Shown here in pieces: positions 11,276 through 23,545 of a stretch of DNA of 64,000 nt. A model generated the notes under the pieces. The model had not been told where the DNA came from, did not search any database, and saw only the letters and a program-made list of their open reading frames with translations. The position numbers were made by a program, and so were the translations under genes. Source of the stretch: Heterocephalus glaber (taxonomy: Eukaryota > Chordata > Mammalia > Rodentia > Bathyergidae); assembly GCF_000247695.1 (NCBI RefSeq), contig NW_004624781.1:11078182-11142181 (forward strand). The letters are read 5' to 3'. Each line of letters opens with the position of its first letter. The first letter of the stretch is position 1.

Positions 11276-14200
11276 AGCATATAACACTGGGGTTGGAAAG
11301 GGCTGTATCGAGTTTTCTGCTTTCATCTGGAAAGGTGAGCCTATTTGCTTACAGACCCCTTGAGGGTCATGGCAGAGCTTAGAGCTTGGCATCACCACAG
11401 AATTCTTGATGTCTAGTCCAGTATCTGTTCTTTCCTCTAATAATTAAGACAACAAAGCCAGTAGAACATAGTGGGAAATCCCGTGGATATCAAAGAGAAG
11501 AAATGGGAGCTCTGATCCAATGATTCGATCTTCCCAAGCCAACACTTGCTAGCTGCTCTGAAGTCTTTCTGCGCTGGAGTGTGGGAATGTTTTGTCATTT
11601 CCAACAATTAGAAACAGGTAGCAGTTCTTTCATAATGCTTTCCCTTTTGTTGTGGCTGCCTGGAAGCTCCTGGCTAGTGTTCATACGGAATCTCAACGGT
11701 TATATTCATCATTACAAGGCTAGAGTGTTTGCTTCCTCTTTTCCTCTGCAGTGATTTATGGCTTATCTGGCCTTTGTTGTAAGCTTCAAATCCTCTCTAG
11801 GGGGCTGTAGGGAAGGCAATGAATAAATAAAAGGGAACTGATTTAGAGAGTATAGTGTCTTCTTAGCAGCTGGACTGACTTCTTTTCTAGCAGGGTGGTG
11901 GGAGAGCCTTGTTTGATGAGGTCTCTGAAGGAGGCCAGGAAGCTCTTGGATGTCAAGGCTCCAAGAGGAGGTTTTCCTGTAGAAGAAGAGGGACAAGAAG
12001 GACCACTGCTGGCATTGCTGAGCACAGAGCTACACGGGAGGAGACCTTCATGGGGGCCCCTCCCATGGCCTCCACAGGTCTTCATTCACATGGACAATAT
12101 GGCGAATCAGGGACACTTGGGTTCCTCCTGGAAGCTGGGGATGAGGGGGCCTCTTCCAAGGACATAGCTCAGGAGGACAATAAGGGATTGTGTGATGTCC
12201 CTGATGTCAGGCTTACATCCATTTGTGAAAGCCACACCTCAGCATTTGGAACCCTGGATGCAGCTTGTCTTCCTTCGTTGGAGGCGTTCTAAAGGCCAAC
12301 AGAACGAGTTCCCCAATGTGAAGCCCCTGGAGCTAACCAGGACCCTTTGTGGCCCCTGGCTCCCAGCCCATGTGCTTGACATGCAGGTGCGGTAAGTTCC
12401 CTGCTTTTTTCCCTCACCTTCCCAGAGCTACCTGCTTGCACATGTAAAAAATCATTTGGCCTCCTTTCCTCTTAAACTGGTTATATTGTATCATCCGTTA
12501 GTATTTTCAATTCACTTCTGAGTAAATTGTTGAGGATTTCTTTATAATACTGAACATTTGGCCCAGGGATTATCCTTTTCACTTTCTGACCGGGGAGCAC
12601 TGGGAGTGAAGTTGCAGGAATGCTATGAACATCATTAAGCAATTCCTCCCCACCCTGTTTATGTTGTTCTTTCTTTTGGAGGGAGGGGGTGTGGTTTCAA
12701 TCAATGTATTTATTAGGTCTTGGATAGGACTGGGTCCTTGTCCTTCCTCCCCTGCCTGTGTCCCAGAGACTGGGGAGAGACAGTCTGATGCTGAGGCCCT
12801 GACCCAGGTACAAGGTCCCTCTTTGTGCTGCCTCCCTAATCCACTGTGCCACGTGATGTTGGGAAAGGAAAACTCCAGCCAGGAGTCCAGCGCCAGCCTC
12901 TGGATGGACACGTCCATGTGGATGTCTCCAAGGCCCTGACCCATGGTATTCCACATACACAAGCCAATCTGAGAGACAAATCGGATCTCACCACCTTGTG
13001 TTTAAGATCCCAGGCCATTCTCCATAACCATGCTGGTAAAGTGCGTGCTTCTTAAGGTGACACTGAACTAGCTACCTGTCCTTGACTCTGCCCTCTTCTG
13101 TTTCGGCCCATTTCTTCCATGTGAAACCAAGGCTGTGAACAGGGTCAGCATGCACAGTGGAACCCAGAGGTCAGAAACCTAAAGATCACACACACACACA
13201 CACAACTCCTGTGCTAGCTCTGAGATCAAGGTTCCTCCACACAAAACACTTAGGCTTAGAAATGCAAAAAAGAGTTACAAGGTCAAGAAAGCCTCCTGGT
13301 TACTTGCCCTTCCTCCTGTCTCTTTTAGCAGAAGTGACTGGTGCAAAGCCCATTTCTCTTCCGACAGTTCTGTCTTTCTCCATTTCTCCAGCCTGTCTTC
13401 TGGGGCTGGTGGAACTGGCCTTTCTGACCAGATGCCCCCGACTTCTAGAAGGGCTGGAAATGTCCACCCTCCTTCTTCAGTGTCACCTTGCCCTTGTTAC
13501 ACTGCCCTCCCCTGGCTTCCTGGAGGGACCTGTGCTCAAGAGCCTTGGCTTCTAGCTGGAGGTGGAAGAGCTGAGCCCGGGTGGGACTGGGCAGGCATCG
13601 CAGAAAACCCACACTGCACTTCCCAGCCTCACGCCTCTCAGGTGCTGAGAGTGTCCAGAGATGTGTGCAATTAAAGCCATGGCTTCTGCTCCACTCAGGG
13701 GAAAGTTCTGGGGAATAAAATAAGACAGCCAGAAAAAGTCCAGACTGCAGGAGGAATCTGCCCAGTGGCCGGCCTGCGGCTCCCGGAGCCAGCTCTGGGG
13801 TGGTGGAGGAAATGGAATCCATTTAGTTCCCCTGTGACTGCCCCCTACCACTAATAGCCTGGAAGGGTTGAAAGCGGCTGCTGCAGCCTTCTGTTCCTGT
13901 CCCTGGCTTTATTGTCTCTCCCTCCTTTGCTGCTGCTGTTTTACTGCCTGTGCCCTGACAATGGACCAGGTCTATTCTCTCACTCAGCATGTTTACCCGC
14001 TTGGGTGTCTAACCAATGTCTCAGCCTCCGCTAATACATTAGAATTTGAATAAATGTATAACAGCAGGTAGCAAGTGACTGGTGACAGGGTGACATATTG
14101 ACTTAATATCTTGTGTAATGTGATATGAAGGATGTGCCTTTTGGTGTGTATTTTCATTTTAATTATTTTTTGTTGCTTTTCTTAGGCAGACACTTGTAGG

Positions 14201-15350
14201 CAGTTTTGAGTAATTGTCTGAAATCATTAACATGTTTATTAAATAAGGAAGCAGAGTGCATTATCTAGCGAATCAATTATGTAAATGCACAAAAAGCTTA
14301 AGAAATTAGTCTTTAACTGATGCTGAATTGTATCTGTTTTCTGAAGTAGGGATGAAAGTTGCTGTGTGTGTGTGTGTGTGTGTGTGAGTGTGTTTTGGGT
14401 GAAGGGAGGTATATGTCAGTTTGTTTCCTTTTCTCAGACTTTTGAAGCAGCAATAAGTTTTCTTTGGGAGGGGCATTTGTGAATTGAAACAAGTGGTAGA
14501 GATTTTTGCAGGTCCTTCACATAGATGGTCAGCAAGGAGGAACAAAGCAGAAGATCGTGGTGAAATGATAAAGTGTCAGCAGAAGCGATGGCCACCCTCA
14601 TCAGGGTTGTACCAATGCTATCTCAGTAAAAACTCTCCAACAGATACCTTTTTAAGTCAACCTATCATCCATTCTGATTCCTTATGACTAAGGTATTTTA
14701 AAAGATTTCTGCCACCGGCTCAAGTCTACTTGGGCTGTTTCCTTTGGGAATTGGTGACATGGGATATTCCAGAACTCACTCAGTACCCTATCCTGTAACT
14801 CAGTAATCTAATAAGTTGTCCTACACTTGAGGGAAACATCCTTCACTTGTCTCCCTTGTGCTTTTTTTGGTCTCCAGATGTTGTGTGGGTCTCCTTTCTC
14901 TCCACAGATTCAAATAGTTGACCCAAACCTGCACTTCCATTATATGTATACAGCCTTCGCTTTAATGATTAAAAAGAATACAGTGGAGCTGGACCCCTGC
15001 ATCTTCTCATGGCTGAGCTTTTTCCCTTAATCCTTCTGATGGAAAACCAAAGAACACTGAGTGAGAGACCCTGCCTACTTTGAATTCTCTTTTTTGAATG
15101 CTTATATGCAGATTAAAGGGTACTCAAAGGGAGATAATAGGAAGATAAGAATCAACATTCTAGTGTGTGAATTTTACTTTCTGAGCTAGAGAAAAATACT
15201 TGCCAGTTACCATTTCTTAGTCTTTACTTCTTTAAAATAGAAACTATGCCACTTATATTGTAATTTACCAACGGTTGCTTATAAAGGGTTTTGGAAGTCA
15301 AAAGAAAAATAGTCTGGGAGACAGAAGGATGTTGTAAGAAGAAGTGAACA
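11276..15350. other. Unique non-coding sequence with short tandem repeats
   Basis: About 4 kb without recognised exons. It includes a short CA run (about 13188-13204) and a GT run (14363-14386). Overlapping open frames on both strands at 11843-12292, 12579-12962 and 13157-13850 reflect moderate GC content. None shows a recognisable domain or a start and stop context that persuades me. Confidence 0.5.
14363..14386. repeat. (GT)n microsatellite
   Basis: About 12 TG units, followed by an interrupted continuation (agtgtg). Confidence 0.95.
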
Positions 15351-15354
15351 TTTG

Positions 15355-15550
15355 CACATGGACAGTTGGCCACTTTTATTTGTATGACAGAGAACTGGCC
15401 ATTTAACTTCTGTGTATTTCATTTCCTTATTTATAAATTGGCAATAAGACATAATTCAAAAGTTGTTAGGATTAAATTAGATACTATGCTTAAAGTACCT
15501 GTTAGCATAATAGGCAAATAGGAGTATCTCAGTTTTCATTATGAAAGGGT
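15355..15550 (+). repeat. MIR SINE
   Basis: In order it shows 'ccatttaacttctgtgtatt', 'tttccttatttataaattgg', 'gttaggattaaattagatac', then 'cctgttagcataataggcaa'. This parallels the MIR sense order of tracking through 'cctcagtttcctcatctgta', 'aggattaaatgagata' and 'cctggcacatagtaggc'. Confidence 0.65.
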
Positions 15551-16251
15551 TTAGAATTGCTGAATTTGAGTTAAATTGGTGTAGTTTGCTGTGTAGAAGT
15601 TAATATGCATGATTCCCTGTGAATAGGAGTATATCTATGAAACTAAGTATAAGAGAATTTAGGAGGTCATCCAGCTCTGCAGTATGGAAACAAGAAGAAA
15701 TTTCTTTTAGGCACAGGATACAGGTAGAAAGCATAGAGATTTTTTTTCAATAGATAGCATTTCAATTTTGTGTTTGGACTTTTGGTTGAGCATTATTTTT
15801 AAAAATAACACTTATACAGGGTTTAAAAGGTCAGCATGGTATAAAAAGACATACAGTGAAGCCTAAATCTCTTCTTCCTCTCACTTCCGGATGTGTTTCC
15901 ACAGAGGAGCCCGTGGTAATAGCCTTAGTGCACATGTTGGATGTACACATGAATGTTACCTGTAGGAATGATTCCTAGACGTGAAGGTGCTGCATCAAGG
16001 GACATGGACACTTTCAATTTAGGAAGGTGTGCCAGATTGTCCCCCTGAGAGGTCTTACAGCTTCACATTCCTCTCCAAGGAGTTCTCCAATGTCAGCATT
16101 AATAACTGTGTTGGCCGCCCTCTTACCTTTGCCTAACTAATGGGATGAAGTGTACTTACTGTTTATTTTCTGTCAGTTGTAAATGGGGTTGAGCATCATT
16201 GTGTATATTCACTAGCCGCTTACTTTTCTTCTATGAGCTGCCCGTTCCTGA

Positions 16252-16700
16252 CCATGGCAAACCTGCACAGAGCTGCCCAGAACCCCTTATCCAGACCCAG
16301 ACACTGTCTCCCTCAGCTACTGAATGTGGAAGTAGCAGAAATACTCTCCCTTCAGTCCACTTCTGGGGTTGCTGAAGCCGAAGACAACCTCATAGCCAAA
16401 GTCTCTCTGCTGTCCTCAGATACCCCACACTAGCTGAGCACTAGTCAGTGTGGGACTAGAAAGACTCAGGCCATCATTACCAGCTTGGGGCAACTCTTAA
16501 TGACCACCCCAGCTCCAGAGCTGTGGAGGAACTCGTGAGGTCTTTGCTTGGTGTCCTTAGTGCCAATCTGCTGAATAGTCCCACGTCCTTCCTCCTCCTG
16601 TGGGTGCTTATCCTGAGGACACACCCAGCCAGCCTGTCTGCTGGCCTCCATCACCCATCTGCTTTCCTGAGAGCCAGGAGGGGGACACTAACCCGCCTCA
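16252..16700. other. Sequence of unknown origin interrupting the L1
   Basis: The L1 breaks off after 'ctgcccgttcctga' (about 16251) and resumes at 'ctgctcatttttatacaagg' (about 16789), so about 450 bases plus a SINE were inserted. The insert is GC-richer than the L1. It contains a 12-base imperfect palindrome arm pair (cccacactagct at about 16425 against its inverse ending at about 16455). It matches no repeat family I know, and no target duplication or A tail of its own is evident. Confidence 0.45.
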
Positions 16701-16701
16701 T

Positions 16702-16788
16702 TTGTTTTTTTCTTTTGACCGGGAATCAAACTCAGGACCTTGCACTTACCAGGCAGGCAAGGTGCCACTGAGCTACATCCCCAGCCCC
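16702..16788 (-). mobile_element. ID-like tRNA-derived SINE, antisense
   Basis: In reverse complement it begins 'ggggctggggatgtagctca' (A box), continues through 'gcaaggtcctgagtttgatt' (B box region) and ends in an A-rich tail, seen as T-rich DNA at 16702-16716. It sits at the right edge of the unknown insert inside the L1. Confidence 0.85.
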
Positions 16789-17337
16789 CTGCTCATTTTT
16801 ATACAAGGTTGTTGTCCTCTTCTGAGGCGTTTTGAAAGTATTCTGTTTTGGAGAAATTAGCCTGTTGTCTAACATATGAGTTGCAAATAGTTTTGCCTCT
16901 CTGTCTTTTGCTTTGTACTTTGTTGTTGGTATCTTTGCCTTTCAGGAATTTGAAATGCTAATGCAAATTTATCGGTTTTTTCCCTTTTATCTTTTGATTT
17001 ATGGCATTTTTTTTGTCTCTTGCCTAGTGAAGCCTTTCTTATGCTCAGGTTATTATTTTTTAATGTTCCCTTTTTTACTTCTAAGAAAATATCTTCTTTT
17101 TTTGCATTTAAATTTTGGAACCATCTGGGATTTACTTTGATGTAAGACCTAAGAATGGAACCAACATTACCTGCACCCCCACAGTAACTGGCCATAGATA
17201 CCAACATATTTATTAGATAATTCATCTTTCGTCCACATCTGACAAGATTGGGCATGTTCAGGGTGTTATGGCCTCTTCCACATCTAATATGCCAGCTTTA
17301 CTATATGATAACTTTCTTTGTACCTATTCTATTTCTG

Positions 17338-17433
17338 GTTTTCTTTTTCTTTTTTTTTCCCAGTTCCGGGGATCGAACTCAGAACCTTGCACTTGTGAGG
17401 CAGGCGTGGCACCACTGAGCTAAATTCCTGGCC
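17338..17433 (-). mobile_element. ID-like tRNA-derived SINE inserted in the L1
   Basis: In reverse complement it reads 'ggccaggaatttagctcagt', then a gtgccacgcctgcctcacaagt-type block, then 'tgagttcgatccccggaact' and an A-rich tail. It is flanked by a 9 bp target-site duplication, ctatttctg, at 17329-17337 and 17434-17442. This shows it inserted by retrotransposition into the older L1. Confidence 0.88.
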
Positions 17434-18885
17434 CTATTTCTGAAAGAATTTTACCCCACTTTTTCTGACTTTTGATTTGCTAGGAAGAAACTATGCTAAT
17501 TGCCTTCGGTTTATAGTATGTTTTAATATCTAGTAGGGCTAATAACCCCATATTTCAGAATTTCCCTGGCAATTCTCACAGCTTAATTTTTCATGTGCAT
17601 TTTAGAATGGACTTTTAAAGTTTCAAAGAATTTTTATTGGCATTTTTATTGGGACCACATTAAATTTATAAAGTAATATGGGGGAAATAGCATCTTTACA
17701 ATGCATTTAAGAACAAAGTATATCTTCCCATTAGTCATCCTTTATGTCTCTCTGTAGGTTTTTAAATTTTTTGTGTGTGAATTTTATGTTTTTAAACTTA
17801 ACTCTTAAAAAATATTTCCATTTAGCTCTTGTAAATTTGAACTTCTGTATATTTAATTAGCTTTAGAAAAGCTATTTCTATATATTAGTTTTACAGTCAT
17901 CAGCCTTACTTTTCTCTTAGTATTTCATTCATATGGAGTCAATTCTCTTTGTTTTTTTATATATAGTATATGCATAATCTACAAATATAATAATTTTGCC
18001 TCTTTTCAATTTTGATTATTTATGACTTTCACCTAATTGCCCTGAGTAGTATTAAGTGAAAAATGTGAAATTATAAAATACTGGTAGTGACCATTTTAGT
18101 TTTAATAAGAATGCTTTTTATCTATTACCATTAAGCGTGTTTGGGTTTTTGAATTAAGATATATTTATATCTCTCTTTTCCATATTAAAAGGTATTCATA
18201 AATCCCTACTTTAATAAGAACTTATTAATAGATTAGATTTTGATTTGTATCAAATGCTTTTCTTAGCATCTGTAGACACGATTCTATGGTTGTTCTGTTT
18301 TAACTTGTTGTTACTATGAATCCCTGTTATTGATCCTAATATCCCTATAATTAGTCCTATTTGGTTGTGGAATGTTATTTTATTATTGTACTGAGTGGGT
18401 TCTGTTTGTTAATGTTTGAGTTAATATTTTCACATCATTATTTGTAACTTAGATTGATCTAGATTTTCTTTCTTCGGTGGTTATTTTTGACAGGTTTGGA
18501 GTCAGTGTTATAGCTGTTTTGGAAAAATAACTTGGAAGCTTTCTTTCCTAAATACATATTTAAGCATTTTAGTATGAATCAGCACAAAGCAACTTATGAT
18601 TGATGTTTTTGTCAGTTCTTCCCTAAATGGTTTTTAGAGAAAAATATTTAGAAGTAATAGTTGTCAAGGTTGGATCTGTCCTGCCCAAGCTGGGAAGGGA
18701 AAAGGGAAGGGCTGACACGTATTCCTGAGGAGTTGAGAGGTGCCAGGGGAGGGGAGGATGATGCCTACAGGAGCTAAGACAGGACAGGGAGCTGAGGAAT
18801 TCAGCTGAGTCATGCTGCGAATGCCCAGAAAAATCTGGGAGATATTAAACTAATGACAATAACAGTTTTACAAATGGCCTGTATT

Positions 18886-19128
18886 ATACCATGTTTCCCC
18901 CAAAATAAGACCTAACCATAAAATAATCAGCCTTGAAAACTAGAGATCAAAATTGCTAGCCCCAGTCAGCCCATCCTGACCTTACCTGCCTTTCAGAGTA
19001 GCCACCGAGCAAGAGAACAGTGATGGCGGGTAAGCCCAGGATGGGCTGACTGGGCTGGCGTTTTCATCTCTGGTTTTCAAGGCTGACTGTTCTGTGGCTA
19101 GGTCTTATTTTGGGGAAAAGAGGGTCTG
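18886..19128. mobile_element. Long-hairpin MITE (non-autonomous DNA transposon)
   Basis: Two inverted arms of about 85 bases face each other across a spacer of about 55 bases. The left arm begins at about 18893 (tttcccccaaaataagacct) and the right arm, read backwards, starts ttttccccaaaataagacct. The arms continue in parallel through cagccttgaaaac, agagat and cagtcagcccatcctg, with roughly 85 percent identity by eye. The 'tttccccaaaataagacc' terminus is shared with short inverted-repeat elements known from several mammals, probably of the mariner superfamily. The outermost bases have diverged, so the target duplication is unclear. Confidence 0.75.
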
Positions 19129-19129
19129 C

Positions 19130-22100
19130 AGTCTGAAGTTATGAATCTTCAAATGTGGCTCTCCTGTGGCAAAATGTGAAAAGGGGCAGTGCTGTCTTAG
19201 TTCCTTCTGCTCTCTGCTTTGTACCTTATTGAGAGAGAGCCCCATATTCAGTCTCCTGTTCCTCCTCCTTCCTGCTTAGTCTGGGACCCACCTGGCTGCA
19301 CACATTTGTGCAGGTATCTGTGTCTCTTCCCTCCCACAGCCCACCCTGGGTGGTAGCTCCGTGCCAGTGTCCTGCGCTTTCAGGAAGGTTCCTTCTGTAG
19401 GGAGATTTGATGACACTCGCCCGCTCAGCAGTAGGTAGTGACCTTCCAGGCAGGCCCGCAGGACCTTTCCCTGTCCTCAGCCAAGCCACACTTCTGACAT
19501 CGGCTCTTACGGGTTGTTTCAGTCTTGTCTTCATGAAGTCAAGCCATGATATCATTGATTCAGCCTCCACAGTCTTATATCCACGGAGGACTTGGCTCCC
19601 TTTCCAAAGCATTTCTGAGGTTTTTCCTCCAGTGTATTTCTAAAAAAATTTAAATGTATTTTTATGTTTTCCTTTTTTTCTTCTTTCTTGTGCTGGACAG
19701 TGGGATTAAATTGAATCATTTTGTTGTTTTAGATTTTTCTTTTACTCTCTGGGTTTCTCTCTGCTAGTCCTGAGCAATCGTGTTAGTCTGCCAACAGGGC
19801 ATAAGATTACATAATAACATCTATTGGCTTAAAATCGTTTTAGTCGCAAATTGTTTTGATAAATTCTTCCCTCAAATTTGGTGTCAGTTCTACACTTTGA
19901 TCATACAAATTTCACTCCCAGTAGCAGAGAGAGTGAATCAAAAGCTTAATGTATAACATACACCTATGGATATGGCATTAACCCCTGAAGTCAGTCTCGC
20001 ACCCCTTTATGAAGTCTGTAAATATATTTCTGAAATACAAATCCGGTGTTTGGAAATATAGAATGAACTCCTTGATCAGGTTCTGGCTTTAAAAATAAAG
20101 GGGATTTTTGGGGGGGTCCAATTTACTCTTTTCGGTTGCGATACTAACAGATAAGGGTACTGCAAATAGCCTGGAAGTCGGTAGGATTTAGGGTTCAGAA
20201 AGGAGGTTTCTTGTGTGAAAAGCAGCTTTTCTTGACAAGCTGCTTGTCAAGGTTTTCAGCAGACTCTCTTTTCATTTATTTATTTGGTTGGAGGGAGTTT
20301 AGGAAGGTGTTTGCTGTATTTTGTGCTGGCAGCTCACACGTCAAAAACATAAGACTAAAAATATTCCCCAAATATGAATATAGAGTAGTTTCTTCTTCTT
20401 TCTCTTCCCCCTCAGAGCACCAGTAGTGAATCTTAGACAAAGGGCTGGTCCTGGTAAAACTGTCTGAGCTGAGCTTTCTGCCCATACCGCAGGTGTGGTT
20501 ATTTGTTGCTAAGACCTTGGGGTCCTCTTGTAGTTCTGTCTACCCAGTCCCCCTCCATGGATTGGGCCTCCCTCATTTCTCTGTCCACCATGGGAACCTA
20601 TCTCTCCTTTTCTGTTGCTTTGGATCAAAGCACTATTTGGGACTTCCAAGCACAGAAGCATTATGGGCCCTATGCGAGGGAATCACAGAGCATTTCCTGA
20701 AGGAGATGGCTCTTCAACTAGCTCCTTCAGGGTGAGTAGAATTTCCACAGGGAGTTGTTAATTAGGCACATCTCTATTATGTACCCCTGCCAAGCAGCAT
20801 AATTCCTTAGCCTACTTTAAAAACAAACACCTCTACCCAAGGTATTAAAGGAATCATGGTCTTGTTGGAAATGTTGGGTTCTGTGCTTGGCCCTCTGCCT
20901 AAGCATAAAGCAGGTAGAGCCAGGCCAACTTTTCTTCCTCTACCTTTGCATTTTTGGAAGTGAGCAGACACTGGTAAAATGAGACAATTGACATGTTGAA
21001 GAGAAATTGTCTCCTTGTCGAAAAATAAGTTCGACATTGTACATTCAGTGTACTGTGAATGTATATGCATACCGGCGGTGACATTTATAGCAGTGCAACT
21101 GAGAATGTGCAAACGAAGTCTGAGAAGTGCCAACTGGTGTCCTCCAGCATCAAGCAGAACTTCTCTGGTGTGAGAGGAGCTTCCAATCAGGTAGCGATTT
21201 CTTCCCATCCAATTTCTTCCACTGCAGTTTTAAAGGACACCTAGCAAAGGGGCTGGAATTTTGAGAAAATAAAACTGAAAGCACTGTAGGAGCATCTTTT
21301 AATTTTTCGTGTTGATTTATTTATAGGTCCTCTCTGCCCATCACCTCTTAGGCTTGCTGTGCCCCAGCTGCCCTGATATCAGCCATCCAGGAGAGGCAGC
21401 GGGTGACTGCTGTTTGGTGGCTTAGTATCTGGATCTGTGGAAAGAATGAGAAGCAAGAGGTTTCCCTGAAGGTCTCCCTGGCAGTCAAACTCAGCAGGTG
21501 CTCAAGGCGCTCTGCTCTCCCAGCAAGAATTCAGTCCCTCACGGCCATGGAGGCACCAAGGGGCTGCCAGCTTGGGTGGCCTCTGATGTGACTTCATTAC
21601 CTCTTCTCACCTGTGAATCAAAAAGCTTTCCGTGCAGTTATCCAAAAGTTGACGTGTTGACCTTCTTCCCTTTTGTCCCAGGCTGACTGTAATGAATAAT
21701 GAAATACTATTCTTTTATTTCTTTGTGATGTTATTTGTGCTTTCTAAGAGAGTAAGCCAAACTCTGGCTCTTCCCAAGCCAGATGTGCTGCTGCTTCTCC
21801 TCAGTTATGCTAGACATGTGTTTCCCAAACTGTGTTCCATGGATCCCTGCTTATTGGCAAGGTAATTATAGACATTGTCTTGGAAAATACTGCTGTGATC
21901 AATTTAGTTTGGGTCTAACTTACCCACTCTCTTTCCCTTGTTGTTTCTCAGTATAGATTAGTATGTTAAAGGTGGAGAAATTTGTAGGGTTTTTTTTAAA
22001 GCTTTCAACTTGGTTTCATCCAGTATTTGTTTTTTGCCAGGAACCAGGCCTTTCTTCCCAGTACTTTATAACGTCCTAACATGCTCAGGGGCACAAGTGC

Positions 22101-23330
22101 TCCACAGAGTACAGTGTGTACCATTCAGAATGAGACCCTCTGTGCACTTGGCATGAGCTTCGCTATCTGTGGTTCAGTTTTTTAGCTGGTGGTGGCAGTT
22201 TGGTCTGGGCACCTGGAGGGACTTGGGTTTCTTGCAGTCTTAAAGATTATGCACACTGTCCCAGGTCTTCTAAAGATCTGTGATTGAAACAGCAAGCACT
22301 GTACCTTGAGCATTTTCAGAGTGGTCCAGGCAGGGCATTTTTCCAGTTACATGAAGTCTGTTCTCTGAAGATTTTTGTTCATACATCATTCAGCATCCAC
22401 AGAGCCATCCAGCTCCATCCCACGTCTGTGTGAGTCACTTTTTTTAAGTACTTCTTTTTTAAAAAATGTCTCATGCACATAGATAATTAGAGAGAAAAAA
22501 ACAAGTAAAAATAAATCGTGTTGTTTAATTTAAAAACTCAAATGAATCTTAAGTACCAAATACATATGTTTCTCACTTTCTTGGATTACCAAGGACTTAC
22601 CACCTTTGTACTGATCCTGTTCCAAGCATGTGAGTTAGCATTTTTTACCCTAAAAATGAATGATATGGAAAGAGTGTGTCAAAATAGAGGTGATACTGTA
22701 TTAAATTCTCCCAAATGACTCAACATAAATAAAGCATGGAGAAGTCCATTGTAACCATCTGTTTCAGGGTTACAGCTCCTTGTATGTCTCTTTCCAGGAT
22801 AATTATGTTGTCCTGATGGACAATAACTTTCCAATTTATATGCTCCTCTTTCAAGATTGTTACTCAGGAAATGGGATGTATAAAGTTATTATTGTTGAGT
22901 GGATTTACTGATTGTGTGATGTTTATGTCAGAATTGGTAACCTGTTATCACCTATTATTTCATCATTAAATTTAATGCATGAAATGTGTAATTTTATAGC
23001 TGTCCATTACTAGGTTAGTGTAATGTAATGCAAATTGATTGTTCAGCAAGAGTGGCGCACATCTAAGCACACATTTGAAATTTTAAAAAAATCAAATGTC
23101 CTGTTCTGAGCACTGAGAGAATGTGTGTCTGGTGGCTTCAGAGAGCTTTTGTGCTTAGGAAGGCTTTCGCATTGGCACAAGTCTTGTGGTTTGCTGCCGC
23201 AGGCTACTGCCACTTTTAACTGTGAGCTCAATCAGGCTACAGGGCACATGGTGCCGGGAAAGGACAGTGTGTGCAATATGTTAATTTTGCAGGAAGTAGC
23301 TTGAGGTTCATTCCTCTAAGGAAGTTAATA
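19130..23330. other. Unique non-coding sequence
   Basis: About 4.2 kb with no recognised exon or RNA gene. It contains a perfect 9-base hairpin at 20231-20251. A stretch at 21815-21900 ('tgtttcccaaactgtgttcc') faintly resembles ancient MER5/Charlie-type DNA transposons, but it is too decayed to call. Open frames of 60-133 codons are present and unremarkable. Confidence 0.45.
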
Positions 23331-23335
23331 TTTTA

Positions 23336-23545
23336 GCCAGGCAGAATGATGCACACCTATACTCCCAGGGAGTCCAGTGGCTGAGGCAGGAAGATGGCAA
23401 GTTCCAGGCCACCTTGGGCAATTTAGCAAGACTCTGTCACAAGATAAAATTTTTAAGAAGGCTAGAGATGTAGCTTAGTGACAGAGCATTTGCCTAACAT
23501 GCAAAAATCCCTGGGTTCAAAAATGAAAGAAAAAATGAAAGAAAG
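23336..23545 (+). mobile_element. B1-ID composite SINE
   Basis: The first half is a 7SL-derived B1-like monomer ('gccaggcagaatgatgcaca', 'tggctgaggcaggaagatgg', 'ttgggcaatttagcaagact', 'ctgtcacaagataaaat'). It is followed by an ID-like tRNA-derived unit ('ctagagatgtagcttagtga', 'catttgcctaacatgc', 'ccctgggttcaaaaatgaaa') and an A-rich tail. This dimer arrangement is the main evidence that the host is a non-murid rodent. Confidence 0.9.

Larger units (their letters stand above)
15785..18550 (-). mobile_element. Old L1 LINE in antisense: ORF2 reverse transcriptase through 3' region, interrupted
   Basis: Read on the minus strand, the AT-rich block carries decayed L1 ORF2. From 5' to 3' on that strand, a remnant at about 18230-18280 resembles the reverse-transcriptase motif DAEKAFDKI (here DAKKSI then a stop). 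A remnant at about 17500 resembles KTYYKATVI (here IKTYYKPKAI). A long open piece at 16869-17255 contains VNPRWFQNLNAKKEDI and KASLGKRQKKCHKSKDKREK, matching the thumb/C-terminal part of ORF2. The portion at 15785-16250 matches the region found near L1 3' ends ('ggaatgattcctagacgtga', 'caccattatgtatattcact' type). Stops and frameshifts are frequent, so it is dead. It is interrupted at about 16252-16700 by unknown sequence and by two ID-like SINEs. Confidence 0.8.

Noticed and set aside
12579..12962. 127-codon minus-strand frame overlapping a 104-codon plus-strand frame
   Set aside because: Frames open on both strands with no recognisable domain, typical of chance in moderately GC-rich DNA.
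16869..17255. 128-codon lysine-rich frame on the minus strand as a gene
   Set aside because: Its sequence (VNPRWFQNLNAKKEDI, KASLGKRQKK) is the C-terminal part of L1 ORF2 in a degenerate element.
21815..21900. Possible MER5/Charlie fragment
   Set aside because: Only a 'tttcccaaactgtgttcc' type motif is suggestive. The rest does not align by eye.
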